Below, piece by piece: positions 54,810-62,918 of a stretch of DNA of 64,000 nt. Below the pieces are notes generated by a model. That model was given only the letters and a program-made list of their open reading frames with translations, did not search any database and was not told where the DNA came from. Origin of the DNA: Actinokineospora enzanensis DSM 44649 (GTDB lineage: Bacteria > Actinomycetota > Actinomycetes > Mycobacteriales > Pseudonocardiaceae); contig NZ_KB894428.1 in the NCBI RefSeq assembly GCF_000374445.1, positions 40,971 to 104,970 on the forward strand, read 5' to 3'. A program made the position numbers and the translations under genes. The stretch's first letter is position 1, and each line of letters opens with the position of its first letter.

Positions 54810-54840
54810 CTGTGGGACCCCTCGGCCCCGCGCGAAAAAT

Positions 54841-54863
54841 AGCCTAGCGGACCCCGCTAGGCT
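54841..54863. promoter_or_regulatory. Palindrome with symmetric -10 elements between divergent tRNAs
   Basis: AGCCTAGCGG and CCGCTAGGCT form perfect 10-bp arms around a 3-bp centre. Each arm contains TAGGCT on one strand, suitable as a -10 box for tRNA-Pro (plus) and tRNA-Gly (minus). Confidence 0.45.
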
Positions 54864-54878
54864 GGCGATGTACACCCC

Positions 54879-54952
54879 CGGGCTGTGGCGCAGTTTGGTA
54901 GCGCATCCGCTTTGGGAGCGGAGGGTCGCAGGTTCAAATCCTGTCAGCCCGA
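54879..54952 (+). tRNA. tRNA-Pro (anticodon TGG)
   Basis: A cloverleaf with acceptor CGGGCTG/CAGCCCG, anticodon loop TTTGGGA (anticodon TGG) and T-loop GGTTCAAATCC. CCA is not encoded. Its 3' half borders the phage remnant, so it may have been the integration site. Confidence 0.95.
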
Positions 54953-54955
54953 CGA

Positions 54956-54986
54956 GGGGGCATCTGCCCAGGTAGATGCCCCCTTT
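54956..54986 (+). terminator. Terminator of tRNA-Pro
   Basis: GGGGGCATCT pairs with AGATGCCCCC around an 8-nt loop and is followed by TTT, directly after the tRNA. Confidence 0.8.
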
Positions 54987-55063
54987 GCCGTCTCTGACCC
55001 CGCGTCGGGGGCTAGCACAGCGCTCTGGTGACACTCCGCTTGGAGCGTGTGCGCGTGCCCCTG

Positions 55064-55830
55064 ATGATGCCTCCCGACCCCTATCCCGGCCTGATCAGAG
55101 AGTGGTCTCGGTCACTCAAAGCAGAGAGTAAGAGTGAGCGTACAATCCGTAACTATACGGATTCGGTGCGCTGGTTCTACCTCTGGACCTTCGACCCGAT
55201 CGCCCCGCCGGACGTCGACACCCCGGACGAGTGGCTGGCCGACCTGCCACCCGCGCCCGACGAGCCTGACGAAACCACCGTCTCGCATGTCCGGGCCTGG
55301 ATCGCCTATCGCATCGCCACGACGAGCAAGGCGAATGCGAACAACAACTACCGGAGCCTACGCCCATGGTTTCGATGGCTGCTCAATGAGCAAGAGATCG
55401 ACGTGGACCCAATGGATAGAATGAGCCCCCCGGAGGTTCCGAAAAAGCGCCCCACGATCCCTACGTTAGATCTGGTGCAAGCCATTCTCGCAACCTGTGG
55501 CCGCGATTTCGTCGGCAGGCGGGATGAAGTGATCATTCGAATTATTTATGACGGAGGTGAGCGTCTTTCTGAGGTTGCGGGCCTGGACATGCCTGATATT
55601 GACTTCGATCTCGACACGATCGACGTGGTTGGCAAGGGAGACAAGATGAGGCGTGTCCCGCTCTCGCCCAAGACAATGCAGGCTGTGTCTCGATATGTCC
55701 GCATGCGAGCGAAGCACCCCTTGGCGAATCTCACCACTGCTCTGTGGCTCGGCGATCGTGGTCGTGGCCCGCTCAGTCCGAACGGCGTAAAGCTGATGCT
55801 CAGGCGAAGAGGCGAGCGGGTGGGGGCGAA
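55064..55830 (+). pseudogene. Truncated tyrosine recombinase (phage integrase)
   Basis: About 255 residues remain. The N-terminal SAM-like core-binding domain (SLKAESKSERTIRNYTDSVRWF, NANNNYRSLRPWFRWL) and the start of the catalytic domain with the first Arg (DGGERLSEVAGLDMPD) and VVGKGDKMRRVPLS are clear. The frame runs on to LMLRRRGERVGAKD and then joins unrelated phage tail sequence, so the HxxR box and the catalytic tyrosine are gone. The DNA is visibly more AT-rich than its surroundings. It lies 110 bp after tRNA-Pro. An inactive integration relic. Confidence 0.85.
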
Positions 55831-56372
55831 GGATATTCTCGGTCGACCGCCGCGGACCGGCCCGGTTCGGGCTGGCGCTGCGCAACATCCGGTCGCTCCG
55901 CTGGCAGCTCACCGCACCGGCCGCGACCCACATCGTGGGCGGCGGCCGGGGTGAGGAGGACGCCCGAGAGTTCGTCGAGGTTGGAGACATCGACTCCGCG
56001 ACGGCGTGGGGCCGGGTCGAGGACTTCTACGACTACCGCGCCGCCAACGATTCCGACGGCGGCGCCGAGCTGGCCGCGGGCGCGGCGAAGCGGCTGACCG
56101 AGTAGGGCGAGACGCAGCTGGTCGAGATCGAGCCGGTTGACACCGCGAGGTTGCGGTACGGCAGGGACTACAGGCTCGGCGACATCGTCACGGTCGACGT
56201 CTACGGCGGGGTGACCGTGGATGAAGTGGTGCGTGAGGTCGAGATCACCGCGGACCGACGCGGCCGAGTGACGCGGCCGCGAATCGGCATGGTCGGCGCC
56301 ACCCGCACCACCCGGACCGCGCTCCTGCTGCGAGATGCGCTCGCCCGGCTGGCCTCGATCGAGCGACGCTAG
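55830..56372 (+). pseudogene. 3' fragment of a siphovirus Gp37-like tail protein gene, with in-frame amber stop
   Basis: In the frame of codon 55866 the translation reads RRGPARFGLALRNIRSLRWQ, THIVGGGRGEEDAREFVEV, RVEDFYDYRAAND, then a TAG at 56103-56105, then GETQLVEIEPVDTARLRYGR and DYRLGDIVTVDVYGG to the stop at 56372. This matches the C-terminal part of ReqiPepy6 Gp37-like phage tail proteins. The 5' part is missing because it is fused to the truncated integrase. The part after the amber codon is also open from an ATG-less frame only, so no product is expected. Confidence 0.75.
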
Positions 56373-57028
56373 GCGCGCCTCCACCCTCCACACCCCTTTG
56401 TGGTGAACGATCCATCGGTTGCCCGGATTGTGACGGTAACTTGTTTCGCAGCTGTCACGAAATTGTTGTCGATGATTTCACCGCCAGGCGTTGTCCTCTC
56501 CCAGTAGCACTCCTTTGCCGTTTCGACGGTCTTGTATGTACCTGGTTGAATGTCATTCGGGATGAAGTAGCTTCCGTCGAAGATCGTCCTGTTAACCTTG
56601 CCGGTTTTCGCTGCATCGACAAGGTTTTGATGCTGTGGGCAAAAGATAGGAACGCCAGCTTCGAACATCTCTGGATTCGCTTTCCATTCGACTTCCATAC
56701 GTTCCGAGCGTGTTATTTCCGGACTTTCGGGCCCGTCCATCTCTTTGCAGATCTCTTGGACGTACTCAGAGGCTGAACCTGGTGCGGAGCGTCTCGCAAG
56801 CCAACCCTCACTCACTGCGCGAGCGTCGAATTGTTCAGTGGCTGTGAGAGCGCGGGTCGTGGTTGTCGTTGTCATCGTTGTGGTCGTGGCCGCGCTAGCG
56901 GTGGTCGTGGTCGGCCTGGTCGTGGTGGTGACGTTGCTCGATGCCCCAGTGGGGTGGGTTGTCGAGCAACCTGCCAGACCGAGGATGAGGGCCGCGCTGG
57001 CGGAGAGAGGCAGAGCGGTACGTCGCAT
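56369..57028 (-). CDS. Lipoprotein with Thr-rich linker
   Basis: 219 residues. The signal peptide ends in the lipobox LAGC near residue 21. Residues about 30-62 are almost all Thr/Ala. The C-terminal domain has cysteines (EICKEM, IFCPQHQ, ECYWER, KGCGGW) and the phrase SYFIPNDIQPGTYKTVETA seen in actinobacterial secreted proteins. The gene is AT-richer than the host and sits in the phage-remnant island, so it was probably acquired with it. Its stop overlaps the end of the Gp37-like fragment by 4 bp. Confidence 0.75.
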   Translation of the reverse strand: MRRTALPLSASAALILGLAGCSTTHPTGASSNVTTTTRPTTTTASAATTTTMTTTTTTRALTATEQFDARAVSEGWLARRSAPGSASEYVQEICKEMDGPESPEITRSERMEVEWKANPEMFEAGVPIFCPQHQNLVDAAKTGKVNRTIFDGSYFIPNDIQPGTYKTVETAKECYWERTTPGGEIIDNNFVTAAKQVTVTIRATDGSFTTKGCGGWRRA

Positions 57029-57067
57029 GACGCGATGATCGTGTGACTTTGGGTGGTTGTTACGAGC

Positions 57068-57091
57068 GGCCCCCGGCTCTCACCGGGGGCC
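57068..57091 (-). terminator. Hairpin terminator after the DUF397 gene
   Basis: GGCCCCCGG and CCGGGGGCC form a perfect 9-bp stem with a 6-nt loop, 8 bp after the DUF397 stop on the minus strand. Confidence 0.65.
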
Positions 57092-57098
57092 GCGGTGC

Positions 57099-57272
57099 TC
57101 AACGGATGATCCGGCCAGCCTGAACGGCCGTCAAGAGCGCCGAGACATCGGCGCGCAGGATCGGGCCCGCCGGGTTCTTGCTGTCCCGGACCGCGTCTCG
57201 GTCGCTGCGGACCTCGATGCAGCTGTTGTTCGCGCCGCTCCGCTGTGCCTTACGCCACTTTTCAGCCTCCAC
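57099..57272 (-). CDS. DUF397-domain small protein
   Basis: 57 residues. KWRKAQRSGANNSCIEVRSD, then VRDSKNPAGPILRADVSA, is the DUF397 pattern (W, S, CVEV, VRDSK). Such proteins are encoded beside DUF5753/XRE regulators in actinomycetes as paired regulatory partners. GTG 57272 follows TGGAGG by 7 nt and overlaps the end of the upstream regulator gene by 11 bp. Confidence 0.85.
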   Translation of the reverse strand: MEAEKWRKAQRSGANNSCIEVRSDRDAVRDSKNPAGPILRADVSALLTAVQAGRIIR

Positions 57273-58023
57273 TTGTGTCCTCCAGTTGTGCGATGCGCCT
57301 ACGCACGATGGTCGCAGATGACTCGTCGTCGAGCGCCGCTGACCAGCGCCGTTCGAACGCGGTCCGATAGATCTCGACCTCCGCCTGTTCGTGCAGGTAG
57401 GTGGCGTCGGTCAATGCCTCGATGTAGACCCGAGCGATCGAGGGTTCGGCCAACGTGATGAGGGTGAAGTTCACGCCGAGCGCGCGGTGCGCGCCTGAGG
57501 CGAACGGAAGGATTCGGATCGCGACCGCTGGCGACCGAGTGACCTCCAGGAGGTACGCGAGCTGGTCGTGCAATGTCCGAGGGCCGCCGACCTCGCGATG
57601 GAGCGCGGCCTCGCCGAGTAGCACTCGGAGACGTGGCGGGTTCGGGCTGGACAGGATGGCGCGTCTGGCGGCGCGGGCGGCAAGTCGGTCGCCGAGGTCG
57701 TCGTCGCCTTCAGTCGCGAGTACGGCCGCGCTGTATTCGTCGGTCGCGACGAGCGCGTGCAGCAGCGTCTCGTCGAAGTAGTCGATCGACATGGCTTGAC
57801 GTTCGAGCGTGACGTAGGTCTGGGCGAAGTCCGCGACGCGGCTCGGGGTCTCGCGCTTGCGGGCGGCATCGTCGAGCAGGTGCAGGGTGGCTCGCTCGTC
57901 GGGCGTGACGCCGTAGAGGTCGGCGAGCTTGTCGACCTCCGCCTTCGCCAGTGTTCGGTCGCCTGCCTCGACTCGTGCGAGTTTGCCGGTGTACCAGCCG
58001 AGCGCTCGGTCGGGGACCGACAC
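57262..58023 (-). CDS. DUF5753 regulator with N-terminally truncated helix-turn-helix
   Basis: About 253 residues. The C-terminal 200 residues are a clear DUF5753 domain (ARKRETPSRVADFAQTYVTL, VLLGEAALHREVGGPRTLHD, ILPFASGAHRALG). The N-terminus has only the end of the XRE helix-turn-helix (LGWYTGKLARVEAGDRTLAK). The first two helices are missing, and upstream in-frame codons give a Pro-rich stretch with no XRE pattern. The gene is probably a broken copy or restarts at GTG 58023 without DNA-binding ability. It is coupled to the DUF397 gene. Confidence 0.75.
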   Translation of the reverse strand: MSVPDRALGWYTGKLARVEAGDRTLAKAEVDKLADLYGVTPDERATLHLLDDAARKRETPSRVADFAQTYVTLERQAMSIDYFDETLLHALVATDEYSAAVLATEGDDDLGDRLAARAARRAILSSPNPPRLRVLLGEAALHREVGGPRTLHDQLAYLLEVTRSPAVAIRILPFASGAHRALGVNFTLITLAEPSIARVYIEALTDATYLHEQAEVEIYRTAFERRWSAALDDESSATIVRRRIAQLEDTSGG

Positions 58024-58113
58024 CGTGGGCCGGGTGCGTCCGGCGGAGGAGGGCAGGGGGCGGCACGGCGGGAGGTCGCTTCCCGCGGGGAGTGGGCACG
58101 CCCCCTGCCGGGC

Positions 58114-58500
58114 TCAGCAGTCGCGCAGTTCGGGCGACTGGTTCAGGAGCTGGCCGCGCGGCGAGATGAACGCGCGGTACCGGTCGCCATCCACCGCGGC
58201 GGGGGTGAACGCGGCCACCCGGTGGCAGTTCTGGAACGCCAGCTTCACGCCGAAGTGCCGTTCCAGGCCGCCGCGGATGGCGTCGGAGGCCAGCGCGCGC
58301 AGCAGCTGCCCGCGTTCGGCCTCGCTCGGCGGCGGGGTCTCGTTGTCGGCGAAGCCGCTCGCGTCGACCGAGGTCGCGACCGACGAGATCACCTGCCAGG
58401 CGTACGGCAGCGAGTCGCGCACACAGGCGACGAACTCGGCGTCGTCCACCGGACCGGCTTCCGCGCGCGCCAACAGGTCCGCGGGCACATCGAGAGACAT
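58114..58500 (-). CDS. SCO5389-family protein
   Basis: 128 residues. MSLDVPADLLARAEAGPVDD, FVACVRDSLPYAWQVISSV, FADNETPPPSEAERGQLLRA and FGVKLAFQNCHRVAAF are the pattern of the actinobacterial SCO5389 family. Function unknown. ATG 58500 is chosen because GGAGG lies 5 nt upstream. The sequence after CHRVAAF is longer than in the relatives I recall. Confidence 0.8.
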   Translation of the reverse strand: MSLDVPADLLARAEAGPVDDAEFVACVRDSLPYAWQVISSVATSVDASGFADNETPPPSEAERGQLLRALASDAIRGGLERHFGVKLAFQNCHRVAAFTPAAVDGDRYRAFISPRGQLLNQSPELRDC

Positions 58501-58520
58501 CCGCACCTCCACACCCAGGT

Positions 58521-58534
58521 AGGCAGGCTTGCCT
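58521..58534. promoter_or_regulatory. Palindrome resembling an iron-box half
   Basis: AGGCAGGCTTGCCT, with perfect AGGCA/TGCCT arms, lies 20 bp upstream of the SCO5389-like start. AGGCTTGCCT resembles the core of IdeR/DtxR boxes, but the outer half is out of register, so this is weak. Confidence 0.25.
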
Positions 58535-58662
58535 CACTCCGTCGTACCGTCCCCTTGAACACTGGACAAGATCCGCGCGCACACGCCACTGGAACGGCCC
58601 AACCGCGATCACCCGGACGCCGCTTGCCCCGGCGGCCACCCGGTCGGTACCCCCTGGTTCCC

Positions 58663-59679
58663 ATGTCCCAGCCCGATTTCCGGCTCGGCGCGTTCCTGCT
58701 CGCGCCGCGCTTCCCCGGCCAGACCGACCACGCCGCCCTCGACCGCGCCACCCGCCTCGCGGTGGCCGCCGAACACGCGGGCCTGGACGAGGTGTGGGTC
58801 GCCGAGCACCACTTCATGCCCTACGGCACCTGCCCCGACGCCCTGACCCTCGCCGCCTACCTGCTCGGCCGCACCGAGCGCCTGCATGTCGGCACCGCCG
58901 TCAGCGTCCTCACCACCGCCCACCCCGTCGCGCTCGCCGAACGCGCCCGCCTGCTCGCCACCGTCGCCAGCGGCCGCTTCCGGCTCGGCGTCGGCCGCGG
59001 CGGCCCCTGGGTCGACATCGAGGTCTTCGGCTCCTCCCTCGACCGCTACGACCGCGGCCTGCCCGCCGCCCTCGACCTGCTGCGCGCCGCCCTCGCCGAC
59101 CCCACCGTCACCGGCACCGCCGACTTCCCCTTCCGAGAGGTCCCGCTCGTGCCCACCCCGGCCGCCCCGCCCACCCTCCACCTGGCCTGCACCTCCACCG
59201 CCTCCGTCGAGCTGGCCGCGGCCCGCGGCCTGCCCATGCTGCTCGGCATGCACATGACCGACCAGGAGAAACGCGCCTTCGTCGACCACTACCGCGCCCA
59301 CGGCGGTCCCACCGACGCCGACCACGTCTCCACCGTCGTCGCACACGTCGCCGACACCCGCGAACAGGCCGTCGCCGACGTCCTCGCCGCCGCCCCCGGC
59401 TGGCTCGCCGCCGGCCTCGCCGCGCACATCCCCGTCGACGACCGCCCCCGCCCGAGCCGTGATCCACTGGCATACGCCCGGCTGCTGTGCGACCTTCACC
59501 CCGTCGGCGATCCCGCCCACTGCGCGCGCAGGCTCGCCGAGGGCGCGCGGGTCAGCGGGATCGACCACGTCATCGCGATGGTCGAGGCGACCGGCTCGGC
59601 CGAGCACGCCCGCCGCACGCTCGACCACCTCGGGGCCCGGCGTACCCCACCCGGGCCCGACCTGGGCAAGCTCGCCTAG
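58663..59679 (+). CDS. LLM-class flavin-dependent oxidoreductase
   Basis: A 338-residue luciferase-like TIM-barrel protein. FRLGAFLLAPRFPGQT, AEHAGLDEVWVAEHHFMPYG, LGRTERLHVGTAVSVLTTAHPV, GRFRLGVGRGGPWVDIEVFG and VSGIDHVIAMVEATG are typical. It binds FMN or F420; the substrate is unknown. ATG 58663 has a weak upstream site. It stands before tig in the same direction. Confidence 0.88.
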   Translation: MSQPDFRLGAFLLAPRFPGQTDHAALDRATRLAVAAEHAGLDEVWVAEHHFMPYGTCPDALTLAAYLLGRTERLHVGTAVSVLTTAHPVALAERARLLATVASGRFRLGVGRGGPWVDIEVFGSSLDRYDRGLPAALDLLRAALADPTVTGTADFPFREVPLVPTPAAPPTLHLACTSTASVELAAARGLPMLLGMHMTDQEKRAFVDHYRAHGGPTDADHVSTVVAHVADTREQAVADVLAAAPGWLAAGLAAHIPVDDRPRPSRDPLAYARLLCDLHPVGDPAHCARRLAEGARVSGIDHVIAMVEATGSAEHARRTLDHLGARRTPPGPDLGKLA

Positions 59680-59775
59680 ACTCGGGGGCTGATCCGGGCC
59701 CGGTGCCGAACCAGGCGAGCCGGCCGGTCGCCACAGTCCCTACGCAGTCCCAGTCAGCCGCACGAGGAGACCACG

Positions 59776-61206
59776 TTGAAGAGCACCGTCGAGCAGCTGA
59801 GCCCGACGCGGGTCCGGATCAACGTCGAGGTGCCGTTCGACGAGCTCAAGCCGAACTTCGACCGCGCCTACCGCAAGCTCGCGAGCCAGGTCCGCATCCC
59901 CGGCTTCCGGCCGGGCAAGGCCCCCGCCCGGGTCATCGAGTCCCGCATCGGCCGCGCGCCCATCCTGGACGAGGTGGTCAACGAGGCGATCCCGGCCAAA
60001 TACCTTGAGGCCGTCAACGCGGGCGAGGTCAAGACCCTCGGCCAGCCCGACATCGAGGTCACGAAGCTGGAGGACGGCGACCACATCGCCTTCACCGCCG
60101 AGGTCGACGTGCGCCCCGACATCACCCTGCCCGCCTTCGGCGAGTTCGCCGTCACGGTGGACGACCTTGAGCTCGCCGACACCGAGGTGGACGAGCAGCT
60201 CGACGAGCTGCGCGCCCGGTTCGGCACGCTCACCGGCGCCGACCGCCCGGTCGAGGACGGCGACTTCGTCTCCGTCGACCTGTCGGCCACTGTGGACGGT
60301 GTGGACGTGCCGGAGGCCAAGACCGGCGGCCTGTCCTACGAGGTCGGCTCCGGCGAGCTGATCGACGGCATCGACGCCGCCCTCGTCGGCGCCGCCGCAG
60401 GCGAGACCAAGACCTTCGGCACCACCCTGGTCGCAGGCGAGTACGCGGGCCGCGAGGCCGAGGTCTCGGTCACCGTGCAGACGGTCAAGGTGCGCGAGCT
60501 GCCCGCGCCGGACGACGAGTTCGCCCAGCTCGCCAGCGAGTTCGACACCATCGAGGAGCTGCGCGCCGACCTGCGCGAGCGGCTCACCCGGGTCAAGCGC
60601 ATGCAGCAGGGCGTGCAGGCCCGCGACAAGGTCCTCGACGCGCTGCTTGAGGTCGTCGAGGTGCCGCTGCCGGACAAGGTCGTACAGGCCGAGGTGGACA
60701 ACCGCATGCACGACGCGGTCCACCCGTTCGACCACGACGAGGCCAAGCTCGACGAGTACCTCGCCACCCAGGACAAGACCCGCGAGGACTTCGACACCGA
60801 GGTGCGCGAGGACTCCGAGAAGTCGGTCAAGACCCAGCTCATCCTGGACGCCATCGCCGAGGCCGAGGGCGTGCAGGTGTCCGACGCCGAGCTGACCGAG
60901 CGGATCATCTACCAGGCCCAGCGCTTCGGCGTCAGCCCGGACGAGTACGTGCAGCGGGCCCAGCAGTCCGGCCAGCTCGGCGCGATCTTCGCCGACGTGC
61001 GCCGGGGCAAGGCGCTGGCCACCGTGGTGCGCCAGGCCACCGTCACCGACGCCACCGGCAACGCCGTCGACCTGAGCGAGCTGTTCGGCGCTCCCGACAA
61101 TGACGCCGACGACGACACCGACACGGCCGTCGAGGCTGTGGAGTCCGTCGAGTCCGGTGAGGACACCGGCACCACCAAGGCGGACAGCGAGACCGTCGCC
61201 GGGTGA
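59776..61206 (+). CDS. tig: Trigger factor
   Basis: A 476-residue ribosome-associated chaperone and peptidyl-prolyl isomerase. The ribosome-binding signature GFRPGKAP is near residues 43-50. The FKBP-like PPIase domain is near 160-245 ([20 protein letters not shown]), followed by the helical C-terminal chaperone domain and an acidic Glu/Asp/Thr tail of about 30 residues. The TTG start at 59776 has GAGGAGA 5-6 nt upstream. It heads the conserved tig-clpP1-clpP2-clpX block. Confidence 0.95.
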   Translation: MKSTVEQLSPTRVRINVEVPFDELKPNFDRAYRKLASQVRIPGFRPGKAPARVIESRIGRAPILDEVVNEAIPAKYLEAVNAGEVKTLGQPDIEVTKLEDGDHIAFTAEVDVRPDITLPAFGEFAVTVDDLELADTEVDEQLDELRARFGTLTGADRPVEDGDFVSVDLSATVDGVDVPEAKTGGLSYEVGSGELIDGIDAALVGAAAGETKTFGTTLVAGEYAGREAEVSVTVQTVKVRELPAPDDEFAQLASEFDTIEELRADLRERLTRVKRMQQGVQARDKVLDALLEVVEVPLPDKVVQAEVDNRMHDAVHPFDHDEAKLDEYLATQDKTREDFDTEVREDSEKSVKTQLILDAIAEAEGVQVSDAELTERIIYQAQRFGVSPDEYVQRAQQSGQLGAIFADVRRGKALATVVRQATVTDATGNAVDLSELFGAPDNDADDDTDTAVEAVESVESGEDTGTTKADSETVAG

Positions 61207-61232
61207 CACCCGGTCGGGTGGGAACTCTTTGA

Positions 61233-61246
61233 CGCTCTGAGCGAAA
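61233..61246 (+). promoter_or_regulatory. ClgR-box-like operator upstream of clpP1
   Basis: CGCTCTGAGCGAAA, 102 bp before the clpP1 start, fits the ClgR half-sites CGCT and GCGAA with a 4-bp centre. ClgR activates clpP1P2 in streptomycetes, corynebacteria and mycobacteria. TTGACG overlaps it at 61229. Confidence 0.45.
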
Positions 61247-61347
61247 GTGGGCGGTGTCGGGAAGTCGGCGCCGCCCGCCTTCGTTAATGTCGGATCGTAG
61301 AGATCAGTAGTACCGAGCCAGAGACTCTCCGGAGAAGGCAGGCAGAC

Positions 61348-61956
61348 GTGTCGCAGCACCACTCGCCCCACATGCGGTCCGCCACCGCGGGGCTCAACCT
61401 GAACGACTCGGTGTACGAGCGGCTGCTCCGCGAGCGCATCGTCTTCCTCGGCTCCGAGGTCGACGACGACATCGCCAACCGCATCACCGCGCAGCTGCTG
61501 CTGCTCGCCGCCGAGGACCCCGAGCGGGACATCACGTTCTACATCAACTCGCCGGGCGGCTCGGTCACCGCGGGCATGGCGATCTACGACACGATGCAGC
61601 TCATCGAGCCGGACGTGGCGACCTGGGGGATGGGCCTGGCCGCCTCCATGGGCCAGTTCCTGCTGGCCTCCGGCACCCCCGGCAAGCGCTACGCCCTGCC
61701 GCACACCCGGATCATGATGCACCAGCCGTCCGCGGGCGTCGGCGGTACGGCGTCCGACATCGCGATCCGCGCCCAGGTCTACGCCAAGTGGAAGTACGAG
61801 ATGGCGCTGATCACCGCGGAGCAGACCGGCCAGACGGTGGAGAAGGTCACCGCGGACGCCGACCGCGACCGCTGGTTCACCGCCGAGGAGGCCAAGGAAT
61901 ACGGCTTCATCGACCACATCGTGAGCCGGGTCGCGCAGACCCCCTCCTCGAACTGA
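61348..61956 (+). CDS. clpP1: ATP-dependent Clp protease proteolytic subunit 1
   Basis: A 202-residue Clp[21 protein letters not shown], the catalytic serine in [14 protein letters not shown] near residue 100 and the histidine in [10 protein letters not shown] near 125 are present, and the C-terminal Asp region is intact. It forms the double-ring peptidase with ClpP2. GTG 61348 is the start, with GGAGAAGG upstream. It is followed 36 nt later by clpP2. Confidence 0.95.
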   Translation: MSQHHSPHMRSATAGLNLNDSVYERLLRERIVFLGSEVDDDIANRITAQLLLLAAEDPERDITFYINSPGGSVTAGMAIYDTMQLIEPDVATWGMGLAASMGQFLLASGTPGKRYALPHTRIMMHQPSAGVGGTASDIAIRAQVYAKWKYEMALITAEQTGQTVEKVTADADRDRWFTAEEAKEYGFIDHIVSRVAQTPSSN

Positions 61957-61992
61957 CCGGCCGCGGACGCAAGAGAAACCCAGGAGCACCAC

Positions 61993-62622
61993 GTGAGTGA
62001 ACTTCACCTCCCGCAGTCCCGGTACGTGCTGCCGTCCTTCGTGGAGCGCACGAGCTACGGGGTCAAGGAGTCCAACCCGTACAACAAGCTCTTCGAGGAG
62101 CGGGTCATCTTCGTCGGCGTCCAGATCGACGACGCCTCGGCGAACGACGTGATGGCCCAGCTCATCTACCTGGAGTCCACGGACCCGGACCGGGACATCC
62201 TGATGTACATCAACTCGCCGGGTGGCTCGTTCACCTCGCTGATGGCCATCTACGACACCATGCAGTACGTCCGGCCCGACATCCAGACGTTCTGCCTGGG
62301 CCAGGCCGCCTCCGCGGCCGCCGTGCTGCTCGCCGCGGGCACCCCCGGCAAGCGGTTCGCGCTGCCCAACGTGCGCGTGCTCATCCACCAGCCGTCCACC
62401 GAGGGCGTCTACGGCCAGGTCTCCGACCTGGAGATCCAGGCCGCCGAGATCCAGCGGGTGCGCGCCGCCCTGGAGACCACCCTGGCCCGGCACACCGGCC
62501 GGGACCTGGAGCAGGTCCGCCAGGACATCGAGCGGGACAAGATCCTCACCGCGGCCGAGGCCAAGGAATACGGCATCATCGACGAGGTGCTGCCGTACCG
62601 GAAGGCCTCCGCCAAGGGCTGA
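61993..62622 (+). CDS. clpP2: ATP-dependent Clp protease proteolytic subunit 2
   Basis: A 209-residue Clp[21 protein letters not shown], the catalytic serine in [14 protein letters not shown] and [15 protein letters not shown] are present. Its longer N-terminus ([20 protein letters not shown]) is typical of the actinobacterial second ClpP, which carries the ClpX/ClpC1 docking pockets. GTG 61993 has CAGGAG upstream. Confidence 0.95.
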   Translation: MSELHLPQSRYVLPSFVERTSYGVKESNPYNKLFEERVIFVGVQIDDASANDVMAQLIYLESTDPDRDILMYINSPGGSFTSLMAIYDTMQYVRPDIQTFCLGQAASAAAVLLAAGTPGKRFALPNVRVLIHQPSTEGVYGQVSDLEIQAAEIQRVRAALETTLARHTGRDLEQVRQDIERDKILTAAEAKEYGIIDEVLPYRKASAKG

Positions 62623-62918
62623 CTGGGCGAAATCCCTCGCCTGGGGAGGCGAACGGTCGAAAAGACCCGACACGCGGGCCGTACCCGGCCTACCGTGTTC
62701 GACTAGGTCAGATGGGCAGATCGGGCCGCGTCGGTCGTCTGCTTCTCCCGCAGGGCGGGGGAGGGCGGGTACCGTCGAGGGCAACGGTCGCGACCGGTCC
62801 GGCCACGCGGCGGATTCCCGGAGCACATCCGGGCTTCCCGCGGCGCGGCCGGCCGGGCGTAGCCGACACACAGCAGGCGCACACCCCTGTGCGCCGGAGG
62901 GGACAGAGGTCAGCGGTC

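Noticed and set aside
54953-58620. attR site (second copy of the tRNA-Pro 3' end)
   Set aside because: I looked for a repeat of GGTTCAAATCCTGTCAGCCC downstream and saw none, so the right edge of the island cannot be set.
59740-62871. Very long minus-strand protein opposite tig, clpP1 and clpP2
   Set aside because: An open frame caused by GC-rich codons of the real plus-strand genes. It has no recognisable domain and its residue composition mirrors the complement.
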